From Bacillota bacterium (lineage in GTDB: Bacteria > Bacillota > Sulfobacillia > Sulfobacillales > Sulfobacillaceae), in contig JAMCTO010000100.1 in assembly GCA_023381095.1 (NCBI GenBank), positions 1 to 5,369 of the forward strand: a stretch of 5,369 nt of DNA, written 5' to 3'. This document shows positions 1 to 5,369 of this stretch, piece after piece (position 1 is the first letter of the stretch; each line of letters begins with the position of its first letter). Under the pieces are notes generated by a model, which was not told the DNA's origin, searched no databases, and saw only the letters and a program-made list of their open reading frames with translations. A program made the translations under genes and the position numbers.

Positions 1-1402
1 AGGCATTACACAGCACATTGGAGCATCGGTTATTGAATGGCATGATCGCAGAGTGGTATTTTTGGACACCCCTGGACATGAGGCTTTTACCTCTATGCGT
101 GCCCGAGGTGCGCAGGTGACTGATGTTGCCGTATTGGTTGTCGCAGCCAATGACGGGGTCATGCCTCAGACCATTGAGGCTATTAACCACGCTAAGGCCG
201 CCAATGTGCCTATTGTTGTGGCCATTAATAAAATCGATTTGCCCGATGCTAATCCCGACAAGGTGCGAACCGAACTGAGCCATTTTGATCTTATTGCGGA
301 AGAGTGGGGCGGCAATACTATTATGGTTCCCGTTTCGGCTCGTTCCGGGGAAGGTATCGACCGGTTGCTCGAAGCCTTAATCCTTCAGGCCGATGTGCTG
401 GAACTGAAGGCCAACGCTAAAAGGGCTGCTCAAGGGACCATCATCGAAGCAAAGCTTGACAAAGGGCGAGGCCCTGTGGCCACGGTTTTGGTTTCAAAAG
501 GCCGATTGAACGTCGGAGACGTTTTTGTCGCCGGATCCGTGTATGGACGTGTGCGGGCTTTGATTAATGACCGAGGTCAGCGGGTGAAAAATGCGGGACC
601 ATCGATGCCCGTGGAGGTTCTCGGCTTTAACCAGCTACCGGAAGCCGGTGATGACTTTGTCATTTTGGCCGATGAGAAACAAGCCAAGACGATAGCAGAC
701 TCCCGTCAAGAGCGTGTGCGCCGGCAATCCGAAGGCGGAGGACACGGAGTGTCCCTTGATGACTTTCTGCAACGTCTTAAAGACGAAGCGGTGAAGGATC
801 TGAATTTGGTTATTAAGGCCGACGTCCATGGTTCGGCGGAAGCTTTGGGCCAGTCTGTAATAAAGTTGTCGAATGACGAGGTGCGGGTGAGGGTTTTGCA
901 CTCGGGAGTGGGCACCGTGACGGAAACCGATGTCATGTTGGCTCAGGCATCACACGCCATTATTGTGGGATTCGGAGTCAGTGTCCAAACTAAAGCACGC
1001 CAGATCGCTGAAAAAGAGCACGTGGACATTCGGAGCTACCGTGTGATTTATGATGCGATTGACGACATTAACAAGGCATTGAAAGGAATGCTGGAACCCA
1101 AATACGAGGAAGTCATCCTCGGACGCGCTGAAGTGCGTGAAGTGTTCCGGGTGCCTAAAATTGGGGCAGTGGCAGGCTGTTATGTGACTGACGGAAAGAT
1201 CCTGCGCAACGGCAAGACTCGAGTGTTGCGGGACGGTTCCGTAGTTCATGAAGGAAATATTGGCTCGCTGAAACGGTTTAAGGATGATGTTCGGGAAGTG
1301 GCGACAAACTTTGAATGCGGGATTGGTCTTGAGAAATTTAACGATATTAAAGTGGGGGACATTTTTGAGGTGTTCACCGAGGAAGAGGTTAAGGCCAGTT
1401 GA
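1..1402 (+). CDS. infB: Translation initiation factor IF-2, C-terminal 466 residues (5' end outside window)
   Basis: IF2 is the cytoplasmic GTPase that brings fMet-tRNA to the 30S subunit and promotes 50S joining. The first complete codon is at position 2, and the reading frame is already inside the G domain: it opens with GITQHIGA (switch I/G2). G3 DTPGH follows at fragment residues 22-26, including the catalytic-type His26. G4 NKID is at 76-79 and G5 SAR at 112-114. After these come the beta-barrel domain II (about 130-215), a linker, domain C1 (about 250-350, with [11 protein letters not shown]) and the fMet-tRNA-binding C2 domain (about 365-455). C2 carries the conserved [23 protein letters not shown] and ECG (438-440) motifs. 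The variable N-terminal region and the P-loop lie upstream of the window. An in-frame GTG at 53 is internal, not a start. The stop is TGA at 1400-1402, with rbfA beginning 24 nt later. No frameshift or missing key residue is seen. The identification rests on motif recognition and is very secure. Confidence 0.97.
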   Translation, partial: GITQHIGASVIEWHDRRVVFLDTPGHEAFTSMRARGAQVTDVAVLVVAANDGVMPQTIEAINHAKAANVPIVVAINKIDLPDANPDKVRTELSHFDLIAEEWGGNTIMVPVSARSGEGIDRLLEALILQADVLELKANAKRAAQGTIIEAKLDKGRGPVATVLVSKGRLNVGDVFVAGSVYGRVRALINDRGQRVKNAGPSMPVEVLGFNQLPEAGDDFVILADEKQAKTIADSRQERVRRQSEGGGHGVSLDDFLQRLKDEAVKDLNLVIKADVHGSAEALGQSVIKLSNDEVRVRVLHSGVGTVTETDVMLAQASHAIIVGFGVSVQTKARQIAEKEHVDIRSYRVIYDAIDDINKALKGMLEPKYEEVILGRAEVREVFRVPKIGAVAGCYVTDGKILRNGKTRVLRDGSVVHEGNIGSLKRFKDDVREVATNFECGIGLEKFNDIKVGDIFEVFTEEEVKAS

Positions 1403-1420
1403 AAAGGTGAAAGTAGGTGA
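1403..1420 (+). promoter_or_regulatory. Two overlapping-choice ribosome binding sites for rbfA
   Basis: AAAGGTGA at 1403-1410 begins right after the infB stop and lies 10 nt before GTG 1421. AGGTGA at 1415-1420 touches GTG 1421 with no spacer but sits 6 nt before ATG 1427. The second arrangement has the better spacing and uses ATG, so ATG 1427 is preferred. The two starts differ only by the dipeptide Met-Ala. Confidence 0.6.
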
Positions 1421-1426
1421 GTGGCG

Positions 1427-1774
1427 ATGAATAAGGCCCGCGCCCAACGCATTGCTTTAGCAATTCAGCAAGAACTTGGTAAAATGCTGCAGAAGGACGT
1501 CAAAGATCCGAGGATCGGCTTTGTGAGCATTTTACATGTTGAGCTGTCCCGTGACCTATCGGTAGCTAAAGTGTTTGTTAGTCATTTGGGAACACAGGAA
1601 GAAGCGGACGCCAGCCTTGCCGGACTTAGGAGTGCCACACCCTTTTTGCGAGGAGAGGTTGCCCGTCGCTTACATTTGCGGCTGGCACCTCAACTGGACT
1701 TTCGGCAAGATTCATCAATAGTGGAAAGCATGCACATTCAGGATATTTTGCGGCAGCTGCCAAATCGAGAATGA
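1427..1774 (+). CDS. rbfA: 30S ribosome-binding factor RbfA
   Basis: RbfA is a small KH-like protein that binds the immature 30S subunit and helps mature the 5' end of 16S rRNA, especially in the cold. From ATG 1427 the product is 115 residues, the usual family length. Visible hallmarks are an N-terminal helix with RAQRIALAIQQELGKML, then DPR at 27-29 followed by the beta strand GFVSI. Next come VELSRDLSVAKVFVS (38-52), FLRGEVARRLHLRLAPQLDF (73-92) and the D-x-S segment at 95-97. The alternative start is GTG 1421, giving 117 aa. The gene sits directly after infB, with no room for the DUF503 gene (ylxP) that lies between them in Bacillus subtilis. Its TGA stop is embedded in ATGA (1771-1774). 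Co-transcription with infB is inferred from spacing. Confidence 0.96.
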   Translation: MNKARAQRIALAIQQELGKMLQKDVKDPRIGFVSILHVELSRDLSVAKVFVSHLGTQEEADASLAGLRSATPFLRGEVARRLHLRLAPQLDFRQDSSIVESMHIQDILRQLPNRE

Positions 1775-1792
1775 TACCGGCGTCGAGATTTC

Positions 1793-1806
1793 GTTCCGGG
1801 CGGAAC
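1793..1806 (+). repeat. Short inverted repeat in the rbfA-truB gap
   Basis: GTTCC (1793-1797) and GGAAC (1802-1806) are perfectly complementary around the loop GGGC; the same 14 bases can be read as GTTCCG-gg-CGGAAC. It lies 5 nt upstream of the truB Shine-Dalgarno AAAGAGG (1812-1818). It has no T-run, so it is not a terminator. It could be a small mRNA hairpin that spaces rbfA termination from truB initiation. A 5-bp repeat of this kind can also occur by chance. Confidence 0.35.
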
Positions 1807-1826
1807 AGGTTAAAGAGGTATCTCGC

Positions 1827-2693
1827 GTGTTAAACGGATTTTTGAACGTCTATAAGCCGTCGGGAATGTCTTCCCACCAGGTTGTGTCGAAGATCCGGCA
1901 GATGGCCGGACAGAAACAGGTTGGTCATGCGGGTACCTTGGATCCCACGGCAGAAGGCGTTTTGCCTATTGCCATGGGATCTTACACCCGCCTTTTGGAG
2001 TGGACCAATCTCGTTCCGAAAACATACCGGACGCAAATGACGCTCGGTATTCAAACTCATAGCGGGGATCAAGAAGGGTACGTGGTGGCTGAATCCGGAG
2101 ATCCTTTTCCCGATCGCGAGCAAATAGTCATGGCGGTGAGATGGCTACAGGGGAAAATTTTGCAGTTTCCGCCGCAAGTTTCCGCACTGAAACAAGGCGG
2201 GCAGAGGGCTTACGATCTGGTCCGAAGAGGCAAGACATCATGGATTGCACCGAGATTTGCGATGATCCAGGACATTCGGTTGACCGGGGGCCACAACCGA
2301 TCTTGGTGGCTTGAATTGAGTGTGGGGTCGGGGACTTACATCCGGGCGATCGTCAGAGATCTGGGATTTATCCTTGGCCACGCTGCATCTGTGCAGGCTC
2401 TTCAGCGAATTCAGGTGGGAAGTTTTAGGGCAGATGATGCTCACAGTCTTGATCAACTCAATAAGTCACGCGATTGGAAAGGTCTATTGCTTACTCACCC
2501 TTCCTTATTGGTGATTCCCACCATTGCGATTAAGGATTACCAGATACGTAATCTCATTCAAGGGAAACTTTCCGCGATTCCTCATATTGAGGGGGTGGAA
2601 GGAGTGGTGGGATTGAGTTATAACGATGTCATTGTTGCGGTCGTAGAAGGACCCCCGTGGCATTTTCGTAAAGTTCTGGCAAAGGATGAATAA
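1827..2693 (+). CDS. truB: tRNA pseudouridine(55) synthase TruB
   Basis: TruB isomerises U55 in the T-loop of tRNAs to pseudouridine. The 288-residue length is normal for the bacterial enzyme. The N-terminus has the family signature NVYKPSGMSSHQVV (7-20). The catalytic motif is GHAGTLDPTAEGVL, with the nucleophile Asp39. Further conserved blocks are KTYRTQMTLGIQTHSGDQEG, FPPQVSALKQGGQRAYDLVRRG and the active-site segment SGTYIRAIVRDLG. A shorter C-terminal part (about 230-288) with IRNLIQGKL and a beta-rich end resembles the PUA-like tail. The start is GTG at 1827: AAAGAGG (1812-1818) lies 8 nt upstream, and residues 3-8 already match the family N-terminus, so no later start is reasonable. 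The gap to rbfA is 52 nt. The 3' end is AAAGGATGAATAAATG, where the TAA stop overlaps or nearly touches the ribF start, which suggests translational coupling. Confidence 0.97.
   Translation: MLNGFLNVYKPSGMSSHQVVSKIRQMAGQKQVGHAGTLDPTAEGVLPIAMGSYTRLLEWTNLVPKTYRTQMTLGIQTHSGDQEGYVVAESGDPFPDREQIVMAVRWLQGKILQFPPQVSALKQGGQRAYDLVRRGKTSWIAPRFAMIQDIRLTGGHNRSWWLELSVGSGTYIRAIVRDLGFILGHAASVQALQRIQVGSFRADDAHSLDQLNKSRDWKGLLLTHPSLLVIPTIAIKDYQIRNLIQGKLSAIPHIEGVEGVVGLSYNDVIVAVVEGPPWHFRKVLAKDE
2681..2688 (+). promoter_or_regulatory. Ribosome binding site deciding the ribF start, inside the truB 3' end
   Basis: AAAGGATG at 2681-2688 matches AAAGGAGG except for one base and lies 9 nt before ATG 2698. For the upstream in-frame ATG 2686 the same AAAGG abuts the start codon and cannot serve it. 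ATG 2694 is out of frame. The site favours ATG 2698, 4 nt after the truB stop. The longer form would overlap truB by 8 nt. Confidence 0.5.
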
Positions 2694-2697
2694 ATGG

Positions 2698-3618
2698 ATG
2701 GAACGTCTAACACAAACCGATCCTAAAATTTCAACGGTGGTCCTTATTGGCAATTTCGACGGGGTTCATGCAGGACACCAGGCTCTAATCAGGCAAGCCA
2801 AGAGAATAAGTCAGAAACATCACTGGCGGGTGGTGGCCTTAACCTTTGATCCCCATCCCTCTGTTGTATTGCGGCCTCATCCCCCCAAGAAGTATCTGAT
2901 TACCCCCTTAGATTTAAAAATTTACTGGATGGAATATTACGGCGTAGATTATGTGAGTGTGCTTTCTTTTAATCATGAGTTGGCTATGGTTCCTCCAATG
3001 GCCTTTCTGACTTTGGAAGTGCGTCAAAAACTCAGGGCAGAGGCTGTTGTGGTGGGTTACAATTTCACTTTTGGTGCGGGAGGCACCGGCAGTATTGAAA
3101 CCTTGAAAAACTGGGGAGAGCTAACCGGAGTGAAAGTTCGCATTGTCGAACCCATAAACACCGAGTCACTGGTTGTGTCGAGTTCCGCCATCCGCCAATA
3201 TATTATCGAAGGGCATATTAGTGAAGCCAACAATTTGCTGGCTCACCCTTTTAGTGTGCAAGGGGTGGCTCAGAAGGGTGCGGGACGTGGGTCTCAAATC
3301 GGAATACCTACGCTCAATTGTCTTCCGCCGTCCCAACAGATTATGCCGCCTTTTGGGGTTTACGCGGGGTATCTCAGCTTAAACGGCTCCGAGACAAGAT
3401 GGCCGGGTGTAGCTAACTGGGGAATTCGTCCTACGTTCCAGGGTGAAGAGGCCGCAATACAACAGCATGTTATCGACCGAGATCTCGGAGATCTTCATGA
3501 TCAATCGATGCGCTTTGATTTTTATCACTCACTGAGGCCGGAAAAGAAGTTTGACCGGATTGAAGCTCTTGTCAGCCAGATTCGGCAAGATATCGACCAA
3601 GCCCGTAAGTTGCTCTAA
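2698..3618 (+). CDS. ribF: Bifunctional riboflavin kinase / FMN adenylyltransferase (FAD synthetase) RibF
   Basis: RibF phosphorylates riboflavin to FMN and adenylates FMN to FAD. The product is 306 aa from ATG 2698 (310 aa from ATG 2686), the usual bacterial size. The N-terminal nucleotidyltransferase domain shows GNFDGVHAGH (18-27), TFDPHP (49-54), VVVGYNFTFG and the SSSAIR block. The C-terminal riboflavin kinase domain shows GRGSQIGIPTLN (the PTAN-like motif, with Thr205 and Asn207 retained), GVYAG, NWGIRPTF and LRPEKKFDRIEALVSQIRQD. One oddity: the usual I-E-x-H block with the proposed catalytic Glu reads I-Q-Q-H (Gln255, codon CAA at 3460-3462). Thr-to-Gln spacing is 50 residues, about that seen between the corresponding Thr and Glu in characterised riboflavin kinases. 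The adenylyltransferase half looks intact. Kinase activity is probable but less certain. The gene is coupled to truB, and its last two codons carry a candidate -35 for rpsO. Confidence 0.96.
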   Translation: MERLTQTDPKISTVVLIGNFDGVHAGHQALIRQAKRISQKHHWRVVALTFDPHPSVVLRPHPPKKYLITPLDLKIYWMEYYGVDYVSVLSFNHELAMVPPMAFLTLEVRQKLRAEAVVVGYNFTFGAGGTGSIETLKNWGELTGVKVRIVEPINTESLVVSSSAIRQYIIEGHISEANNLLAHPFSVQGVAQKGAGRGSQIGIPTLNCLPPSQQIMPPFGVYAGYLSLNGSETRWPGVANWGIRPTFQGEEAAIQQHVIDRDLGDLHDQSMRFDFYHSLRPEKKFDRIEALVSQIRQDIDQARKLL

Positions 3619-3638
3619 AGAATGGGGTATGATACAAT
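3610..3638 (+). promoter_or_regulatory. Candidate sigma-A promoter for rpsO(-pnp)
   Basis: An extended -10 reads TGA-TACAAT (3630-3638; 5 of 6 to TATAAT, plus the TGn extension). Exactly 17 bp upstream is TTGCTC (3610-3615), which keeps TTG of TTGACA and forms the last two codons of ribF. Transcription would begin near 3645, giving an rpsO leader of about 230 nt. A separate promoter here fits the known habit of rpsO having its own transcript. The -35 is weak, so the call depends mainly on the -10. Confidence 0.5.
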
Positions 3639-3874
3639 TAACTGTCTTTGGATTGGAGTTAGCTTAACGTAAACCGGAATCTGACAAAAATGGTTGGCAG
3701 GACTCAGCACATATGTTGCAGAGGATTCGGGTTTGGCCGTGTGTAAGTGAATCGGCTTTATCGGCGGACAGGAATTACCCAACCGACTCGACAGGTTTAT
3801 CAGGACGGCGTGGCACTCAATCCTGGATCTTTGAGTAAGACGCATTCACGGTTGGTCAGAAGGGGGGGAACACG
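3639..3874 (+). promoter_or_regulatory. Long structured rpsO 5' leader, candidate S15 autoregulatory RNA
   Basis: The 256 nt between ribF and rpsO have no credible gene. Complementary segments seen by eye are as follows. (a) 3671-3681 pairs with 3724-3734 as 11 pairs with one G-G mismatch, extended by G-U pairs at both ends. (b) ACTCAA 3815-3820 pairs with TTGAGT 3831-3836, stacked through a 3x3 internal loop on GCGT 3808-3811 / ACGC 3840-3843. (c) CCAACCG 3779-3785 pairs with CGGTTGG 3849-3855, closing 6 nt before the ribosome binding site and enclosing (b). (d) The same CCAACC also matches GGTTGG at 3692-3697. S15 represses its own mRNA through unrelated leader folds in several bacterial groups, so a regulatory role is expected from context. 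I could not assign the leader to a described S15-binding class. Helices of 6-7 bp are near chance level in 256 nt; (a) is less so. Confidence 0.45.
3860..3868 (+). promoter_or_regulatory. Unusual G-tract ribosome binding site of rpsO
   Basis: AAGGGGGGG at 3860-3868 contains seven consecutive G and ends 6 nt before ATG 3875. Five Gs can pair with the 16S CCUCC tail using one G-U pair, in several registers. It supports the chosen rpsO start. It differs from the canonical CAGGAGGG used by pnp. Confidence 0.75.
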
Positions 3875-4144
3875 ATGGCCCTCGAAGCAAGAGACAAGCA
3901 GGCCATCATTGCGGCTAATCGGCTGCATGAATCGGACACGGGGTCGCCGGAAGTTCAAGTCGCACTGTTGACTCAACGCATTATAGAACTCACCGAGCAC
4001 CTGAAGATACACAAAAAGGACCATCATTCCCGTCGCGGTTTACTGACAATGGTGGGCCACCGTCGGGCATTGCTGAATTACCTGCGAAATACCGACAGCG
4101 CGAGATATCGTGCGCTGATAAAACGGCTGGGATTACGTCGATAG
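3875..4144 (+). CDS. rpsO: 30S ribosomal protein S15
   Basis: S15 binds the central domain of 16S rRNA (the three-way junction of helices 20-22) early in 30S assembly, and contributes to the bridge to the 50S subunit. The product is 89 residues, the standard length. It shows the family pattern throughout: [12 protein letters not shown], then [16 protein letters not shown], then [29 protein letters not shown], ending in the basic tail IKRLGLRR. The conserved HKKDHHSRR segment contacts rRNA. ATG 3875 is fixed by the G-rich ribosome binding site and the family N-terminus. It follows a long leader with its own candidate promoter, and its TAG stop lies within the first stem of the downstream hairpin. 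Autoregulation by S15 binding to the leader is inferred from family knowledge. Confidence 0.98.
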   Translation: MALEARDKQAIIAANRLHESDTGSPEVQVALLTQRIIELTEHLKIHKKDHHSRRGLLTMVGHRRALLNYLRNTDSARYRALIKRLGLRR

Positions 4145-4168
4145 AGCGGGATACTCCCGCTCTATTTT
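4141..4168 (+). terminator. Intrinsic-terminator-like hairpin between rpsO and pnp
   Basis: ATAGAGCGGGA (4141-4151) and TCCCGCTCTAT (4155-4165) form a perfect 11-bp stem with a 3-nt loop (or 10 bp with a 5-nt loop), followed by a short T run (4165-4168) and then CC. The left arm includes the last base of the final rpsO sense codon and the TAG stop. The stem is strong but the T-tract is short, so partial termination or protection of the rpsO 3' end from exonucleases is more likely than a full stop. Escorting read-through into pnp would set the S15:PNPase ratio, as the equivalent terminator does in E. coli. Confidence 0.75.
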
Positions 4169-4187
4169 CCAATGCGGATATCATTGG
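4169..4187 (+). repeat. Second hairpin in the pnp leader
   Basis: CCAATG (4169-4174) and CATTGG (4182-4187) are a perfect inverted repeat around a 7-nt loop (cggatat). It begins directly after the terminator T-run and ends 18 nt before the pnp ribosome binding site. It has no downstream T-run. It is too short to be an ordinary RNase III substrate. A role in pnp mRNA stability or translation is speculative. Confidence 0.45.
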
Positions 4188-4217
4188 TATCGTGATTTTG
4201 TGTACAGGAGGGTATGT

Positions 4218-5369
4218 ATGGAGGCTATTACTACCGACTTTTTGGTAGGCGGCCGCACTTTGACACTTGAAACCGGGAATATGGCACGGCAGGCCAATGG
4301 TTCAGTGGTCGTTCGCTATGGTGACACCGTCGTGCTCGTGACTGTTGTCGCGTCTCGAGAACCCAGGGAAAATGCAGATTTTTTCCCATTGACGGTGGAT
4401 GTGGAAGAGCGGTTGTATGCCGTGGGGAAGATACCGGGAGGTTATATTAAACGTGAAGGCCGGCCCAGCGAGTCGGCAATTTTGGCTGCCCGCTTAACTG
4501 ACCGACCCATTCGTCCACTTTTCCCGGAGGGTCTACGCCACGATGTCCATGTTGTCGTGAGTATTTTGTCCGTAGACTATGATTATTCACCGGAAATTTG
4601 TGGCATGATTGGAGCTTCGGCGGCCTTGAGTATTTCTGATATTCCGTTTGACGGGCCCATTGCAGCTGTCCAAGTGGGTTATATCGATGGACAATTTATC
4701 ATTAACCCCACAAGTGAACAAGACAGGCAAAGTCATTTGAAACTGATGATTGCGGGAACTTATGACGCCATTTTGATGATTGAAGCTGGTGCCAACATCG
4801 TTCCTGAGTCCGTGATGTTAGATGCGATTTTATTTGGACACGAGGAAATACGTCGCATCATTGAAGGTATCCGGAATTTCCAACAGATTGTGGCCAGACC
4901 TAAGGCCGAATATCCTCTGTTCCTGCCGTCAGCCGAATTGATGGAAACAAGTCGAGAGCTCGGCTGGAACAAACTGCTCGAGGCGATGCGCAATAGTGAT
5001 AAGCGACAGCGGGGAGAAAATATTGAAAAGGTCAACCGCGAGCTCAAGGAAATTTTACTTGAGCGTTTTCCTGACGAAGAGACTATGATCTCCGTCACTC
5101 TTAAGAAAGTGCTAAAAGAGGTCGTTCGTTACGCCATCATCCATGACGGTATTCGCCCCGATGGTCGGGAAAAGGACGAAATTCGGCCAATTTCTATTGA
5201 GGTGGGCGTCTTGCCCCGAGTTCACGGCACGGGGTTATTTACACGAGGGCAAACTCAGGCACTGACGGCGATGACCTTAGGCCCTTTGTCGGACCAACAG
5301 ATGCTGGATGGCATTGGAGTGGAGGAATCACGCCGCTATTTGCATCATTACAATTTCCCGCCGTTTGCC
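4218..5369 (+). CDS. pnp: Polynucleotide phosphorylase, N-terminal 384 residues (3' end outside window)
   Basis: PNPase degrades RNA 3' to 5' by phosphorolysis, releasing nucleoside diphosphates, and can run in reverse; it is a homotrimer with a central RNA channel. The frame is open from ATG 4218 to the window end. The start is set by CAGGAGGG (4205-4212); ATG 4214 is in a wrong frame. The first RNase PH-like domain (about 1-145) shows [16 protein letters not shown] (70-85), which includes the RNA-contacting loop, and [11 protein letters not shown] (95-105). The linking all-helical domain follows (about 240-310). The second, catalytic PH-like domain begins at IRPDGR and contains [16 protein letters not shown] (332-347) and HHYNFPPF (376-383). 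The catalytic Asp region and the KH and S1 RNA-binding domains must lie beyond the window. Nothing visible is missing or broken. The gene follows rpsO, the classical rpsO-pnp pair, separated by the tandem hairpins. Confidence 0.98.
   Translation, partial: MEAITTDFLVGGRTLTLETGNMARQANGSVVVRYGDTVVLVTVVASREPRENADFFPLTVDVEERLYAVGKIPGGYIKREGRPSESAILAARLTDRPIRPLFPEGLRHDVHVVVSILSVDYDYSPEICGMIGASAALSISDIPFDGPIAAVQVGYIDGQFIINPTSEQDRQSHLKLMIAGTYDAILMIEAGANIVPESVMLDAILFGHEEIRRIIEGIRNFQQIVARPKAEYPLFLPSAELMETSRELGWNKLLEAMRNSDKRQRGENIEKVNRELKEILLERFPDEETMISVTLKKVLKEVVRYAIIHDGIRPDGREKDEIRPISIEVGVLPRVHGTGLFTRGQTQALTAMTLGPLSDQQMLDGIGVEESRRYLHHYNFPPFA

Noticed and set aside
950..1447. 165-codon open frame on the minus strand, opposite infB
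   Set aside because: It lies wholly antisense to the highly conserved C-terminal domains of IF2, has no recognisable family pattern and no clear ribosome binding site. It is a shadow of a real gene. The same applies to the shorter minus-strand frames at 635-936, 1246-1452, 1830-2123, 2238-2456, 2505-2753, 3800-4027, 3990-4184 and 4760-5098.
3690..3746. 18-codon frame in the rpsO leader starting ATG 3690
   Set aside because: No ribosome binding site precedes it, the peptide has no regulatory-codon pattern, and its bases fall in the proposed structured leader.
3747..3849. Helix GTGAATCG (3747-3754) with CG-c-ATTCAC (3841-3849)
   Set aside because: Eight pairs with a bulged C is plausible, but it competes with the ACGC arm of the 3808-3843 hairpin and would cross the 3779-3855 helix. 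At this length such matches are expected by chance in 256 nt, so I did not build a model on it.
3747..3971. 74-codon + strand frame overlapping the start of rpsO
   Set aside because: It runs through the leader and then out of frame over the conserved N-terminus of S15; composition is arbitrary and there is no credible start signal. The minus-strand frame at 3615-3845 in the same gap is rejected for the same lack of support.
4165..4193. Possible separate pnp promoter: TTTTCC, 17 bp, TGG-TATCGT
   Set aside because: Only 3 of 6 and 4 of 6 matches, and both elements sit inside or beside the two hairpins. The match is at chance level without start-site data.
4214..4216. ATG 4214 as an alternative pnp start
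   Set aside because: It is in another frame that does not encode PNPase and lies only one base after the ribosome binding site. ATG 4218 fits both frame and spacing.
1..5369. Mobile elements, CRISPR arrays, tRNA/rRNA genes, defence or other accessory systems
   Set aside because: Every long stretch is explained by six housekeeping genes. No terminal inverted repeats, direct-repeat arrays, cloverleaf patterns or abrupt compositional change were seen by eye.

Overview
The window is one co-directional block of translation and RNA-metabolism genes, all on the + strand: infB (3' part), rbfA, truB, ribF, rpsO and pnp (5' part). This is the distal half of the classical nusA-infB operon joined to rpsO-pnp. 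The order truB-ribF-rpsO-pnp, AGGAGG-type ribosome binding sites and IF2/RibF sequences that read like Bacillus homologues point to a Bacillota (Firmicutes) chromosome of intermediate G+C. A deep-branching, Sulfobacillus-like lineage is my guess; the window alone cannot settle the genus.

Layout. 1-1402: C-terminal 466 residues of initiation factor IF2. 1427-1774: RbfA, a cold-shock/30S maturation factor. 1827-2693: TruB, the tRNA psi55 synthase. 2698-3618: the bifunctional riboflavin kinase/FAD synthetase RibF, start-coupled to truB. 3619-3874: a 256-nt non-coding gap that looks like a promoter plus a long structured rpsO leader. 3875-4144: ribosomal protein S15. 4141-4217: a strong intrinsic-terminator-like hairpin that begins at the rpsO stop, followed by a second smaller hairpin. 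4218-5369: the first 384 codons of polynucleotide phosphorylase, running off the window end.

How the genes work together. IF2, RbfA, S15 and TruB all serve ribosome assembly, translation initiation or tRNA maturation. PNPase degrades and processes RNA. RibF makes FMN and FAD and is a common passenger in this operon. The spacing suggests that infB through ribF are co-transcribed and partly translationally coupled. rpsO-pnp probably also has its own promoter at the end of ribF, with partial termination between rpsO and pnp.

This is essentially ordinary housekeeping DNA: no mobile element, CRISPR array, defence gene or unknown large gene is visible. The points most worth a second look are the structured rpsO leader, which contains a possible bistable pairing; a Glu-to-Gln change at the expected catalytic position of the RibF riboflavin-kinase domain; and the tandem hairpins between rpsO and pnp.
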